Origin: Chthonomonas sp. UBA2391
GTDB taxonomy: Bacteria > Armatimonadota > Fimbriimonadia > Fimbriimonadales > Fimbriimonadaceae
DNA: 15,590 nucleotides
Direction: 5' to 3'
NCBI GenBank assembly: GCA_002343825.1
Contig: DDSL01000021.1
Location: 1 to 15,590 of the forward strand
Both the position numbers and the translations under genes were made by a program. Position 1 is the stretch's first letter. Each line of letters opens with the position of its first letter. Below, one piece after another: positions 1 to 6,261 of the stretch. A model generated the notes under the pieces. The model was not told where the DNA came from and did no database searches. It saw only the letters and a list, made by a program, of their open reading frames with translations.

Positions 1-26
1 TAACCCCTAACCCCTAACCCCTAACC
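1..26. repeat. Tandem heptamer TAACCCC, 3.7 copies, open at the left edge
   Basis: Three perfect TAACCCC units (1-7, 8-14, 15-21) and a partial TAACC (22-26) are visible. The array starts at base 1, so its true length is unknown. The minus strand carries three GGGG runs and a GG run separated by TTA, a pattern able to form a G-quadruplex. The array ends 10 bases before a possible -10 box and 22 bases before the start codon of the hydrolase gene. It could be a slipped-strand repeat, an intergenic spacer repeat, or a contig-end artefact. Confidence 0.9.
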
Positions 27-35
27 AAACTGGGA

Positions 36-41
36 TATGCT
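36..41 (+). promoter_or_regulatory. Putative -10 box (TATGCT) for leaderless transcription of the hydrolase gene
   Basis: TATGCT occupies exactly positions -12 to -7 relative to the ATG at 48, which would put the transcription start on the start codon. No Shine-Dalgarno is visible before this ATG, as expected for a leaderless mRNA. No convincing -35 box is seen; the heptamer array ends where a -35 region would lie. The motif is short, so this is inference. Confidence 0.35.
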
Positions 42-47
42 CACGCG

Positions 48-2369
48 ATGCCTGCCCTGTTGGCCTTGGTCCTTCTTTCCGCCGCTCCGATCCCGTTGAT
101 CGAGGCTCGAGCGACAACGATCCCCGGGGGCAGTCGCGCACTCTGGAGAGTCGATCCGGTTCAGGCCGAGTTCGTGGCCGGGCGAACTCCCGACACGACC
201 AGTTGGCAAGAAGTCAAGGCCAAAGCCGACGGCAACTTCGAAGGCCCCGCCACCAGCAGCGGATACCTCCACTTCCGCATCGACCTCCCGGCCGACCAGA
301 CATTCGTGCTCAATGGACAGGGTTCGGCCATGGTCTACGTCAACGGCGAGCCACGGGCCAGCGATGTCTATGGCTTTGGATACGGCAACTTCCCGGTTCG
401 GCTGAAACAGGGCCGAAATGATCTCTTCTTCGCCTGCGGGAGAGGGTTTTTCCGAGGCACGCTGACACCCACCGAGCCCAAGCTCGAGATCGCCCCTGAG
501 GACGCGACCCTGCCCTGCCAAAACTGGACCCCACGAGAGCGCTTGGCTGGGGTCACGCTCCGCAACCTGACCCCCGAGTGGCAGTCCGGCCTGACCCTGC
601 GGGCCAAAGGGGAGACCGGTGGGTGGACCACGCCGACGCCAGTCAGCCGGATGACCCCGCTCAGTCTGCGCAAGGCCTCCGTCCAACTTCCTTCCCAGGC
701 GCGCAAGGTCACCGTCGCCCTCTTCCGCGGCACGACCAAACTCGCCGAAACGGCCTACGAACTACCCAAGTTTGACGGATTTCAAAAGCGAACCTTCCGG
801 AGCGGAATGGATGGAAGCATTCAATACTATTGCGTCCGCCCAGCCCTCCGTCCCGACCCGAAGCGACCTCGACGGGTGGCCCTCAGTCTGCATGGTGCAA
901 GCGTCGAGGCGACGAGCCAAGCCGCCGCCTATAGCAGCAAGGCCGACGTCGATATCGTCTGCGCAACCAATCGCCGCCCGTTCGGATTCAACTGGGAGGG
1001 AATCGGGCGTCTGGACGCGATCGAGGTGCTCGATCACTTCTTGGGTGCCCCTCGGCCCGATGACGCCTTACTCCTGACTGGCCACTCGATGGGTGGACAT
1101 GGCACTTGGCACGTCGGCGCCCACCTGACGGACCGTCTGGCTGCCTTGGGACCCTGCGCTGGCTGGATCGCCTTTCACACCTATGGCGGAGGCCCCTCGA
1201 TCGACCCCAACCACGCAGCCGCCGAGATCTTCCAACGCGCCTATTTGCCCAGCGACACCCTGCAGTTTCTGCCTAATCTGCGTTTGCTCCCAACCCAGAT
1301 CGTCCACGGAGACGCGGATGACGTCGTTCGTCCTGATCAAGCGAGGACGATGTTTGCTGAACTCCAGAAGGCTGGAGGGTGGGTCCGCCTGCACGAGGAG
1401 AAGGGAGGCGGGCACTGGTATGACGGCCCCGAGGTCCCCGGCGCGGAGTGTATGGACTTTCCTGGCATCTTCGATCTCTTCGCCCGGGTTCAATCCGCAG
1501 AAGATCTCTCGGAGCTGGAATTCGTCACTGCCTCTCCCGGTATCGCCAGCCGTCTCGGTTGGATCGAGGTCCTCCAGCAGCGCAAGAACTTTGTCTTGAG
1601 CCGCGTGAAGGGTACCCAGTACGCGGCCAGCGACCGCGTTCGGGTCTCCACCGAGAACGTTCGCCGGTTCCGACTGGAGCTGGGAGCCCAGGTCCGCAGC
1701 GTCGAGATTGATGGAGCTGTGATGAACCTGCAAGGACCGGGCTGGCAGGAGTTCGCCCATCGGGACGTCATCGGATTTGAAGGTGGGGCGATGCGCAAAC
1801 CCCTTTGGGTTGCAGTTGGCTCGGGGCCAAACGGGCTTCCCGCATCCGAAAAATCCCCAGCCCGCGGAGGAGGCTTCTCGGAGGTCTACCGTCACCGGGT
1901 GGCGCTGGTTGTCGGCACCGGTGGTTCGGCCGAAGAGAAGGAGTGGTCCTGGCAGACGGCCCGGTACTTGGCGGAATGGATGGCCATGATCGGCAACGCA
2001 AGCCCCGAGATTCTTTTGGATTCCGAACTCCGACCGGAGGCCCACCGCAATTATCTGATCCTGGGGCCGGCGCGGATCAATTCGGGATGGCAGAAGCTCG
2101 GAGTCTCGCCGAATGATTTGCTCCTCTTGGCCGATCAAGCCTTGGTGGCGATCCGGCCGCGAAAAGGGTCTGACCGCGCCAGCGTCGGCGTCTTGGCCGG
2201 AAGTACGATGGCCGATCTCCGGGTCCTGACCCGGCTTCCGCTCTTTTCACCCGGGGTTCCGGTGCCCGACTGGGTCAGCCTGAAAAGCGAAATGCCCGCC
2301 ATGGGAATGGCGGGCATCACCGGTGCGGGCTATTACGACCCTACTTGGACTCGTTTCGAGCAAAAGTGA
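48..2369 (+). CDS. Secreted alpha/beta-hydrolase, prolyl-oligopeptidase-like (S9-type) multidomain protein
   Basis: This 773-residue protein starts with a hydrophobic signal peptide (about residues 3-14, AAP end) and is probably exported. Residues ~25-155 look like a beta-rich ligand-binding or jelly-roll module, ~160-245 like a second beta domain, and ~250-490 form the hydrolase. The nucleophile motif is GHSMGG with Ser347. The acid lies in HGDADD (Asp424, by analogy with S9 peptidases), and the base is His456 in GGGHW. The C-terminal ~250 residues end in a PDW...GMAGITGAGYYDPTW segment that I recall as typical of large S9-like hydrolases. It could be a peptidase or an esterase; the substrate is unknown. 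The ATG has no Shine-Dalgarno but does have a well-placed TATGCT box. The last 29 bases overlap the end of the convergent lipoprotein gene, and the coding sequence runs through that gene's terminator hairpin. Confidence 0.85.
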   Translation: MPALLALVLLSAAPIPLIEARATTIPGGSRALWRVDPVQAEFVAGRTPDTTSWQEVKAKADGNFEGPATSSGYLHFRIDLPADQTFVLNGQGSAMVYVNGEPRASDVYGFGYGNFPVRLKQGRNDLFFACGRGFFRGTLTPTEPKLEIAPEDATLPCQNWTPRERLAGVTLRNLTPEWQSGLTLRAKGETGGWTTPTPVSRMTPLSLRKASVQLPSQARKVTVALFRGTTKLAETAYELPKFDGFQKRTFRSGMDGSIQYYCVRPALRPDPKRPRRVALSLHGASVEATSQAAAYSSKADVDIVCATNRRPFGFNWEGIGRLDAIEVLDHFLGAPRPDDALLLTGHSMGGHGTWHVGAHLTDRLAALGPCAGWIAFHTYGGGPSIDPNHAAAEIFQRAYLPSDTLQFLPNLRLLPTQIVHGDADDVVRPDQARTMFAELQKAGGWVRLHEEKGGGHWYDGPEVPGAECMDFPGIFDLFARVQSAEDLSELEFVTASPGIASRLGWIEVLQQRKNFVLSRVKGTQYAASDRVRVSTENVRRFRLELGAQVRSVEIDGAVMNLQGPGWQEFAHRDVIGFEGGAMRKPLWVAVGSGPNGLPASEKSPARGGGFSEVYRHRVALVVGTGGSAEEKEWSWQTARYLAEWMAMIGNASPEILLDSELRPEAHRNYLILGPARINSGWQKLGVSPNDLLLLADQALVAIRPRKGSDRASVGVLAGSTMADLRVLTRLPLFSPGVPVPDWVSLKSEMPAMGMAGITGAGYYDPTWTRFEQK
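2292..2317 (-). terminator. Rho-independent terminator of the minus-strand lipoprotein gene, inside the convergent hydrolase CDS
   Basis: Perfect 11-bp arms ATGCCCGCCAT (2292-2302) and ATGGCGGGCAT (2307-2317) flank a GGGA loop. Read on the minus strand, the hairpin begins 23 bases after the lipoprotein stop codon and is followed by TTCGCTTTTC, an interrupted T-tract. On the plus strand it is coding and specifies the MPAMGMAGI part of the hydrolase C-terminus. Confidence 0.7.
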
Positions 2370-2823
2370 TGGTGCCCTTTTGGGCGCCCTCACCTTGCAT
2401 CGACATGGACTTGCCGTCCTCGCTGATGGTGAGGATCATGGGCTTCTGCAGATCCTGGTTTTGGGTGACTCCCTTGTTCTGCTGAGCGGCCATTTTTTGG
2501 GCCTCGTCCACGGTCATGCCCATGATCTTGTTCGCGGTCAGGGTCACCGTCTTCCCGGATTGGACCCAGGTCCCCTCGATCGGGATCATCATGTTCATGG
2601 TGAAGGTTTTATCTTCGCGCAGGTCAAGGTCGGGCGTCATCATGCCGGCGAAGCCCTCCATCATCTTGGCCATCGCCTTCTCCTGCTCGGTCTTCGGTTC
2701 GGGCATATCGATCTTGCCCTTCCACTTGCCGACGACTGAAGTCTCCTTCGCGCAGGCTCCGATCCCCAGGACCGCGACTGCGACAAGACCAGCAAACACA
2801 ATTCCACTCGCTTTTACTCTCAT
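2341..2823 (-). CDS. Small Met-rich lipoprotein, lipocalin-like fold suspected
   Basis: This 160-residue protein has a signal peptide (KAS then GIVFAGLVAVAVLG) ending in a lipobox-like IGAC with Cys24, so it is probably lipid-anchored. The mature part begins VVGKWKG and continues with alternating beta-type strands (KTFTMNMMIPIEGTW, KTVTLTANKI). This pattern fits small lipocalin-like proteins that open with a G-x-W strand. Sixteen of 160 residues are methionine, several in pairs (KMMEG, GMMTP, NMMIP). The start is supported by AGAGG four bases before the ATG. The gene is divergent from doxX, with a 123-bp intergenic region, and convergent with the hydrolase. Function unknown; the lipocalin relation is inferred from the strand pattern only. 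Confidence 0.8.
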   Translation of the reverse strand: MRVKASGIVFAGLVAVAVLGIGACAKETSVVGKWKGKIDMPEPKTEQEKAMAKMMEGFAGMMTPDLDLREDKTFTMNMMIPIEGTWVQSGKTVTLTANKIMGMTVDEAQKMAAQQNKGVTQNQDLQKPMILTISEDGKSMSMQGEGAQKGTITFARNESK

Positions 2824-2905
2824 GTTTCCTCTAACTCAGGACGAATCACCAAGGCGATCGTCTTCTCCTGATATTGTTAGTATGTTCGGCAGATCAAGAA
2901 GCGGG

Positions 2906-2927
2906 TTCCTCTAGGAATCCGTATAAA
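2906..2927 (+). promoter_or_regulatory. Possible promoter/operator of the DoxX gene
   Basis: A 12-base inverted repeat, TTCCT-CT-AGGAA (2906-2917), is followed by TATAAA (2922-2927), a good -10 hexamer. Transcription would start near 2934, just at the AGGAGA Shine-Dalgarno, giving a very short leader. There is no recognisable -35 hexamer; the inverted repeat partly covers that region and could be an operator. No other strong promoter was seen in this divergent intergenic region. Confidence 0.25.
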
Positions 2928-2946
2928 ATTGCCAGGAGACCCAAAA

Positions 2947-3417
2947 ATGGCAAACCGATCCGACTCTCTGACTAATCTTGCTCTGTTGCTCCTACGAGTT
3001 GTCGCGGGCGCAGTCATTTTCTACTACGGTTGCCAAAAGTTCCTCGGGGTCTTCGGCGGAGCCGGGTTCAGCGCGACGCTCTCGATGTTCCAAAAAGGGA
3101 TGGGCATTCCTCCGATGTTTGGAGCTCTCGCGATCATCGCGGAGTTCTTTGGCGGACTCGGCCTTCTGCTCGGGGCGCTCAGCCGGATCGCTGCTTTTGG
3201 CATTGTCTCGACGATGGCGGTGGCGGTTTATCTCAAGATCACCCAGATGACCACCTTGGTGGCTGACTTCAGCAGCAAGGACCCGGCGGTTCAAAACCCA
3301 ATCCTCGGACCGGCCTATCCGCTCTTGGTCATGGTCGCGGCCGCCGCCATCATGCTGATGGGACCGGGAGACTGGTCGGTGGACAAAAAGCTCTTTGGGA
3401 GCCGGGGCAAGCGCTAA
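2947..3417 (+). CDS. DoxX family integral membrane protein
   Basis: This 156-residue protein has about four membrane helices: LALLLLRVVAGAVIFYYG, FGALAIIAEFFGGLGLLLG, IAAFGIVSTMAVAVYL and YPLLVMVAAAAIMLMG. The arrangement fits the DoxX family, with an Arg in helix 1, the G-Q-K motif after it, E-F-F-G-G in helix 2, an R-I-A-A turn and a terminal G-P-G-D-W-S-V-D segment. DoxX proteins are inner-membrane proteins linked in some organisms to quinone-dependent or sulfur redox reactions and to oxidative stress; the role here is not known. The ATG at 2947 is preferred over an in-frame TTG at 2929 because AGGAGA (2934-2939) lies 7 bases upstream of it. It precedes the flagellar operon by 106 bp but has no evident functional link to it. 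Confidence 0.85.
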   Translation: MANRSDSLTNLALLLLRVVAGAVIFYYGCQKFLGVFGGAGFSATLSMFQKGMGIPPMFGALAIIAEFFGGLGLLLGALSRIAAFGIVSTMAVAVYLKITQMTTLVADFSSKDPAVQNPILGPAYPLLVMVAAAAIMLMGPGDWSVDKKLFGSRGKR

Positions 3418-3510
3418 AGACCCTTCTTTTTCCATATTTCGAGGGAATTTTCCCAGAACCTAAAGTAGATTGCGAAGTCTTGCCCTCGGACCCTCCTCCC
3501 CCTTTGCCGA

Positions 3511-3526
3511 CACCTAAGGTGGGATG
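3511..3526 (+). promoter_or_regulatory. flgF translation-initiation region: small hairpin over the Shine-Dalgarno and GGA at the start codon
   Basis: CACC (3511-3514), TAA, GGTG (3518-3521) form a short inverted repeat in which the GGTG arm is part of the ribosome-binding sequence AAGGTG. It is followed directly by GGATGA, a GGA overlapping the flgF start codon. GGA motifs at ribosome-binding sites are the core of CsrA targets, and csrA ends this operon, so CsrA control of the first gene is possible. The stem has only 4 bp, so the structure is weak. Confidence 0.3.
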
Positions 3527-4270
3527 AACCGTGGAATTTACGGGGCTGCGGCCGGAATGAAGAGCAGCCAGGACTGGCTGGACGTAGTGGCGAACAACCT
3601 CGCCAACGTCAATACCACCGCCTTCAAGCGGGATGGGATTCAGTTCGGCGACTGGATGGAGCGAAACCTGCGGGCCGATGGCGGCCGCGGAGAGATCATC
3701 GGCACGATGGGCTCGGGCCCGGCGGCCCAAGACACCTATGTCACCTATGACCTCGGCAACATCAACGACACCGGGCGTCAGCTCGACTTCGCGTTGCAGA
3801 ATCCCCGCGCCTTCTTTGCCCTGCAGGGGCCCAATGGCGAGACTCTCTACGCTCGAGATGGAGCCTTTGAGCGTGATTCATCGGGCCAGCTCGTGACCCG
3901 CGAAGGGTTGCCCGTCCTCGATGTCAATCGCAATCCGATCTTTCTGGACCAGGGAACGATCAAGGTGGATGAGAACGGAAACATCTCCCTGACCCCGTTC
4001 GGGGAGGAAGACGCCGTGGAGGTCGCCCAGATCGGAGTCTTCTTCGGCCCAACCGAGAAAGTTGGACGAACCTACTTTCGTTCTGACCAGATGACTCCGG
4101 TGGACTCGCCGAATCTGCGACAAGGCTCGCTCGAAGGGAGCAACGTCCACCCAATCGAGTCGATGATCCAGATGATCAGTTTGAACAGAAGTTATGAACT
4201 CGCCCAAAAGTCGATTTCGACTCAGGACGAACAGACCGGCCGGCTCTTGGATGCCCTCCGTGGCAACTAA
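3524..4270 (+). CDS. flgF: Flagellar proximal rod protein FlgF
   Basis: This 248-residue flagellar rod protein is exported by the flagellar type III apparatus and polymerises in the periplasm with FlgB, FlgC and FlgG. Residues 1-35 hold the N-terminal rod signature: amphipathic MNRGIYGAAAGM and then ANNLANVNTTAFK (23-35). The middle holds the FlgE/F/G-type domain (FFALQGPNGETLYARDGAF, then INV-like repeats), and the C-terminus has the coiled segment SMIQMISLNRSYELAQKSI. Length is normal for FlgF. It is assigned FlgF rather than FlgG because it is shorter, more divergent and directly upstream of a textbook FlgG. It appears to be the first gene of the flagellar run, with AAGGTG before the ATG. 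The flgG Shine-Dalgarno AAGGAGA overlaps its stop codon. Confidence 0.93.
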   Translation: MNRGIYGAAAGMKSSQDWLDVVANNLANVNTTAFKRDGIQFGDWMERNLRADGGRGEIIGTMGSGPAAQDTYVTYDLGNINDTGRQLDFALQNPRAFFALQGPNGETLYARDGAFERDSSGQLVTREGLPVLDVNRNPIFLDQGTIKVDENGNISLTPFGEEDAVEVAQIGVFFGPTEKVGRTYFRSDQMTPVDSPNLRQGSLEGSNVHPIESMIQMISLNRSYELAQKSISTQDEQTGRLLDALRGN

Positions 4271-4284
4271 GGAGAATTAGAAAC

Positions 4285-5073
4285 ATGTTAAGAAGTCTTA
4301 CTACCGCTGGAACTGGCATGATCAGCCAGCAAAGCAATCTCGATGTTATTGCGAACAACTTGGCAAACGTTAACACGACCGGCTTTAAGCAACAAATCGC
4401 CGAGTTTCAGGACTTGATGTACCAAACTCAGCGATCGAGCGGAGCGCAAAACAATGGGGCTGTGAACTCTCCCGAACCGCTACAAGTTGGCCTTGGTTCT
4501 CGGCTCAGCGCAACCGGATCGAGCTTTAAGCAAGGTCCGCTACAAGCCACCGGGAATGTCACCGACATGGCGATCGTGGGTCCTGGATTCTTTGCCGTCG
4601 AACGGCCCGATGGAACGACGGCCTACACCCGAGACGGGAGCTTTAAGCTCGATGCGGCCGGCTTGCTCGTCACCCACGATGGATATCCATTGGTACCCAA
4701 CGTTACGGTTCCGACTGGGGCACAAGCCATTACGATTTCTTCGACCGGGGTGATCTCCGCGATTCTTCCCGGAAATGCCGAACCTGTAGTCTTGGGAAAT
4801 GTGAGCCTTACCAACTTTCCGAACCCGGCTGGCTTGACCCGAGTAGGACAAAACCTGTATCTCGGTGGAGGAGCGAGCGGCGATCCGCAAGAAGGTGAAC
4901 CGGGCTCAAATGGCATGGGAACAATCCAGAGCCAACACGTCGAGGGTTCCAACGTTCAAGTCGTCGAGGAGATGGTGAAGATGATCCTAGCCCAGCGGGC
5001 TTATGAGATCAACAGTAAGGCCATCCAAACTGCGGACGAAATGCTTTCGGTCTTGAACCAGCTTAAGAGGTAA
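4285..5073 (+). CDS. flgG: Flagellar distal rod protein FlgG
   Basis: This 262-residue protein is the main subunit of the distal rod, around which the P- and L-rings form. The N-terminal helix MLRSLTTAGTGM is followed by ANNLANVNTTGFK (23-35) and EFQDLMYQ, typical of FlgG. The central domain (~96-215) has GPGFF, YTRDGSF, a LGNVSLTNFPNPAGL strand and the GQNLY segment. The C-terminal helix is EEMVKMILAQRAYEINSKAI. Length matches the usual ~260. AAGGAGA nine bases before the ATG gives a strong ribosome-binding site. The stop codon TAA is followed by TCC and then the ATG of flgA in the same frame. Base composition is visibly lower in GC than flgF. The central domain has a diverged partial copy in the next gene. 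Confidence 0.97.
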   Translation: MLRSLTTAGTGMISQQSNLDVIANNLANVNTTGFKQQIAEFQDLMYQTQRSSGAQNNGAVNSPEPLQVGLGSRLSATGSSFKQGPLQATGNVTDMAIVGPGFFAVERPDGTTAYTRDGSFKLDAAGLLVTHDGYPLVPNVTVPTGAQAITISSTGVISAILPGNAEPVVLGNVSLTNFPNPAGLTRVGQNLYLGGGASGDPQEGEPGSNGMGTIQSQHVEGSNVQVVEEMVKMILAQRAYEINSKAIQTADEMLSVLNQLKR

Positions 5074-5076
5074 TCC

Positions 5077-6261
5077 ATGGCGCTTAGTCTCTACGTCGCC
5101 TTGATGGTCCAGGCCACTCCTCTCACATGGAGAGTGGACGGTCCGGGATACTTTCGACTCACCCAAGAGGGACGGGTTGTCTACGCGAAAACGATCGAGC
5201 TACAACTGCATGGCGGAAAGCTAGGATCGGTGAGGGAGGCGACCTTCCTTCCTTCAATCAGTTACTCGGGCGACTTATCCGAGGTGGATATCGACGCGAA
5301 GGGATTTGTGACCGCTTATGGACCAGAAGGAAAGGTCACACTGGGTCAACTTCTGATCGCCGTTTTTCCCGAAGGTAACGCACCTCTTGGTAATCAGGGC
5401 TACTTTACTTCACAAATTCGGCCGAGCCTGCATCAACCCTCCGCAGAGTTTGGCGTGATTCGCTCTGGAACGGCCAAGGCCGAAGAGCGCCCCGCCCCGC
5501 CGAAAACACAACCGAAGCCGCAACGGACCGAATCTCGACCAACGGTGGCTCCTTCCAAACAGGTGACCTCCAATCGTCCGGTCCAGATCCGCTTCTTGGA
5601 AAGCGCCTCCATCGAGGGCCCAGAGATCCTGATCGGAATGATCGCGACGGTTGAAGGAAAGAAAGAGCTCGTTGAGAAGATCAAGGCGATTTCGCTAGGT
5701 GATACTCCACCTTTGGGAGTCGAGCGCAAGTTGGATTTGGCCCGTATCCGAGCGCGGCTCATGGCCCAAGATATCGATCTCCAAGAGGTCGAGATCATCA
5801 TGCCAAAGCAGATCACGATCGCGCAGATCCATCAGGTCGCAACCTCGGAAATGCTCGTGAAGAAGGCGCAGGAGGCGGCAGAGGAAGAATATGGTCAATA
5901 CGGGACTCTTGAGTCCGACGGCACCGTTAGTCCCGTCGTAATGCCCCAGGGAACTTTTGAACTAATTGCCGAGCAAGTCACGACGAATGACAAGGGATTT
6001 CGGGTGACCATTGCCGCGAAGTCTGGCAACCGAGTGATCCAGCGTAGAACCGTCGTCCTCGTGAGAAAAGGGGTCCCCAAGCCCCTTCGATTTGGACAAT
6101 CGGTGACAGTGTTCGTCACAGCACAAAACGTTCGTGTTGAGACTACCGGCCGGGTGACCAGAGTCGGCAAACCAGGGGAGCCGGTTGAAGTCACGCTGAC
6201 CAATGGAAAACGATTTACCGCTCATCAGTTGAATGACAACGAAGTGGAGGTTCGACCTTGA
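5077..6261 (+). CDS. flgA: FlgA P-ring assembly chaperone with an extra N-terminal FlgG-like domain
   Basis: This 394-residue protein is much longer than usual FlgA (~220). Residues ~169-394 are a complete FlgA: an SAF-type half (PVQIRF...GPEILIGMIATVEG, SLGDTPPLG) and a C-terminal half with VLVRKGVPKPLRFGQSVTVFV and GRVTRVGKPGEPVEV. FlgA is a periplasmic chaperone for FlgI polymerisation into the P-ring. Residues ~18-131 instead match the middle of FlgG: VDGPGYFRL aligns with the FlgG GPGFF strand, and VDIDAKGFVTAYGPEGKVTL then ...IAVFPEG aligns with the FlgG ITISSTGVISA...VVLGNVSLTNFP block. The ANNLANVNTTGFK motif and terminal rod helices are absent. A Pro/Lys-rich linker (~133-167) joins the halves. 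The start has AAGAGG six bases upstream and a short hydrophobic stretch (residues 2-13, cleavage after VQA possible), a weak signal peptide. The stop overlaps the flgH TTG start. Confidence 0.9.
   Translation: MALSLYVALMVQATPLTWRVDGPGYFRLTQEGRVVYAKTIELQLHGGKLGSVREATFLPSISYSGDLSEVDIDAKGFVTAYGPEGKVTLGQLLIAVFPEGNAPLGNQGYFTSQIRPSLHQPSAEFGVIRSGTAKAEERPAPPKTQPKPQRTESRPTVAPSKQVTSNRPVQIRFLESASIEGPEILIGMIATVEGKKELVEKIKAISLGDTPPLGVERKLDLARIRARLMAQDIDLQEVEIIMPKQITIAQIHQVATSEMLVKKAQEAAEEEYGQYGTLESDGTVSPVVMPQGTFELIAEQVTTNDKGFRVTIAAKSGNRVIQRRTVVLVRKGVPKPLRFGQSVTVFVTAQNVRVETTGRVTRVGKPGEPVEVTLTNGKRFTAHQLNDNEVEVRP

Noticed and set aside
1068..2138. Long minus-strand open frame (356 codons) inside the hydrolase gene
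   Set aside because: It lies entirely opposite a gene with a clear catalytic triad, its translation has no recognisable domain, and the composition is what a GC-rich antisense frame gives.
2323..2739. Plus-strand open frame opposite the lipoprotein gene
   Set aside because: His/Leu/Gly-rich translation typical of an antisense frame; the minus-strand protein has a signal peptide, lipobox and Shine-Dalgarno.
2929..2946. Upstream TTG start for the DoxX protein
   Set aside because: The ATG at 2947 has AGGAGA at ideal spacing, while the TTG would place that Shine-Dalgarno inside the coding sequence.
3443..3454. GGGAATTTTCCC inverted repeat downstream of doxX as a terminator
   Set aside because: The stem is only four to five base pairs, A/T rich at the loop, and is not followed by a T-tract.
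3461..3489. Sigma-28-type promoter (TAAAGT ... GCCCTCGG) before flgF
   Set aside because: The -35-like TAAAGT is good, but the -10 half shares only the first three bases with GCCGATAA at a suitable distance; not enough to support a call.
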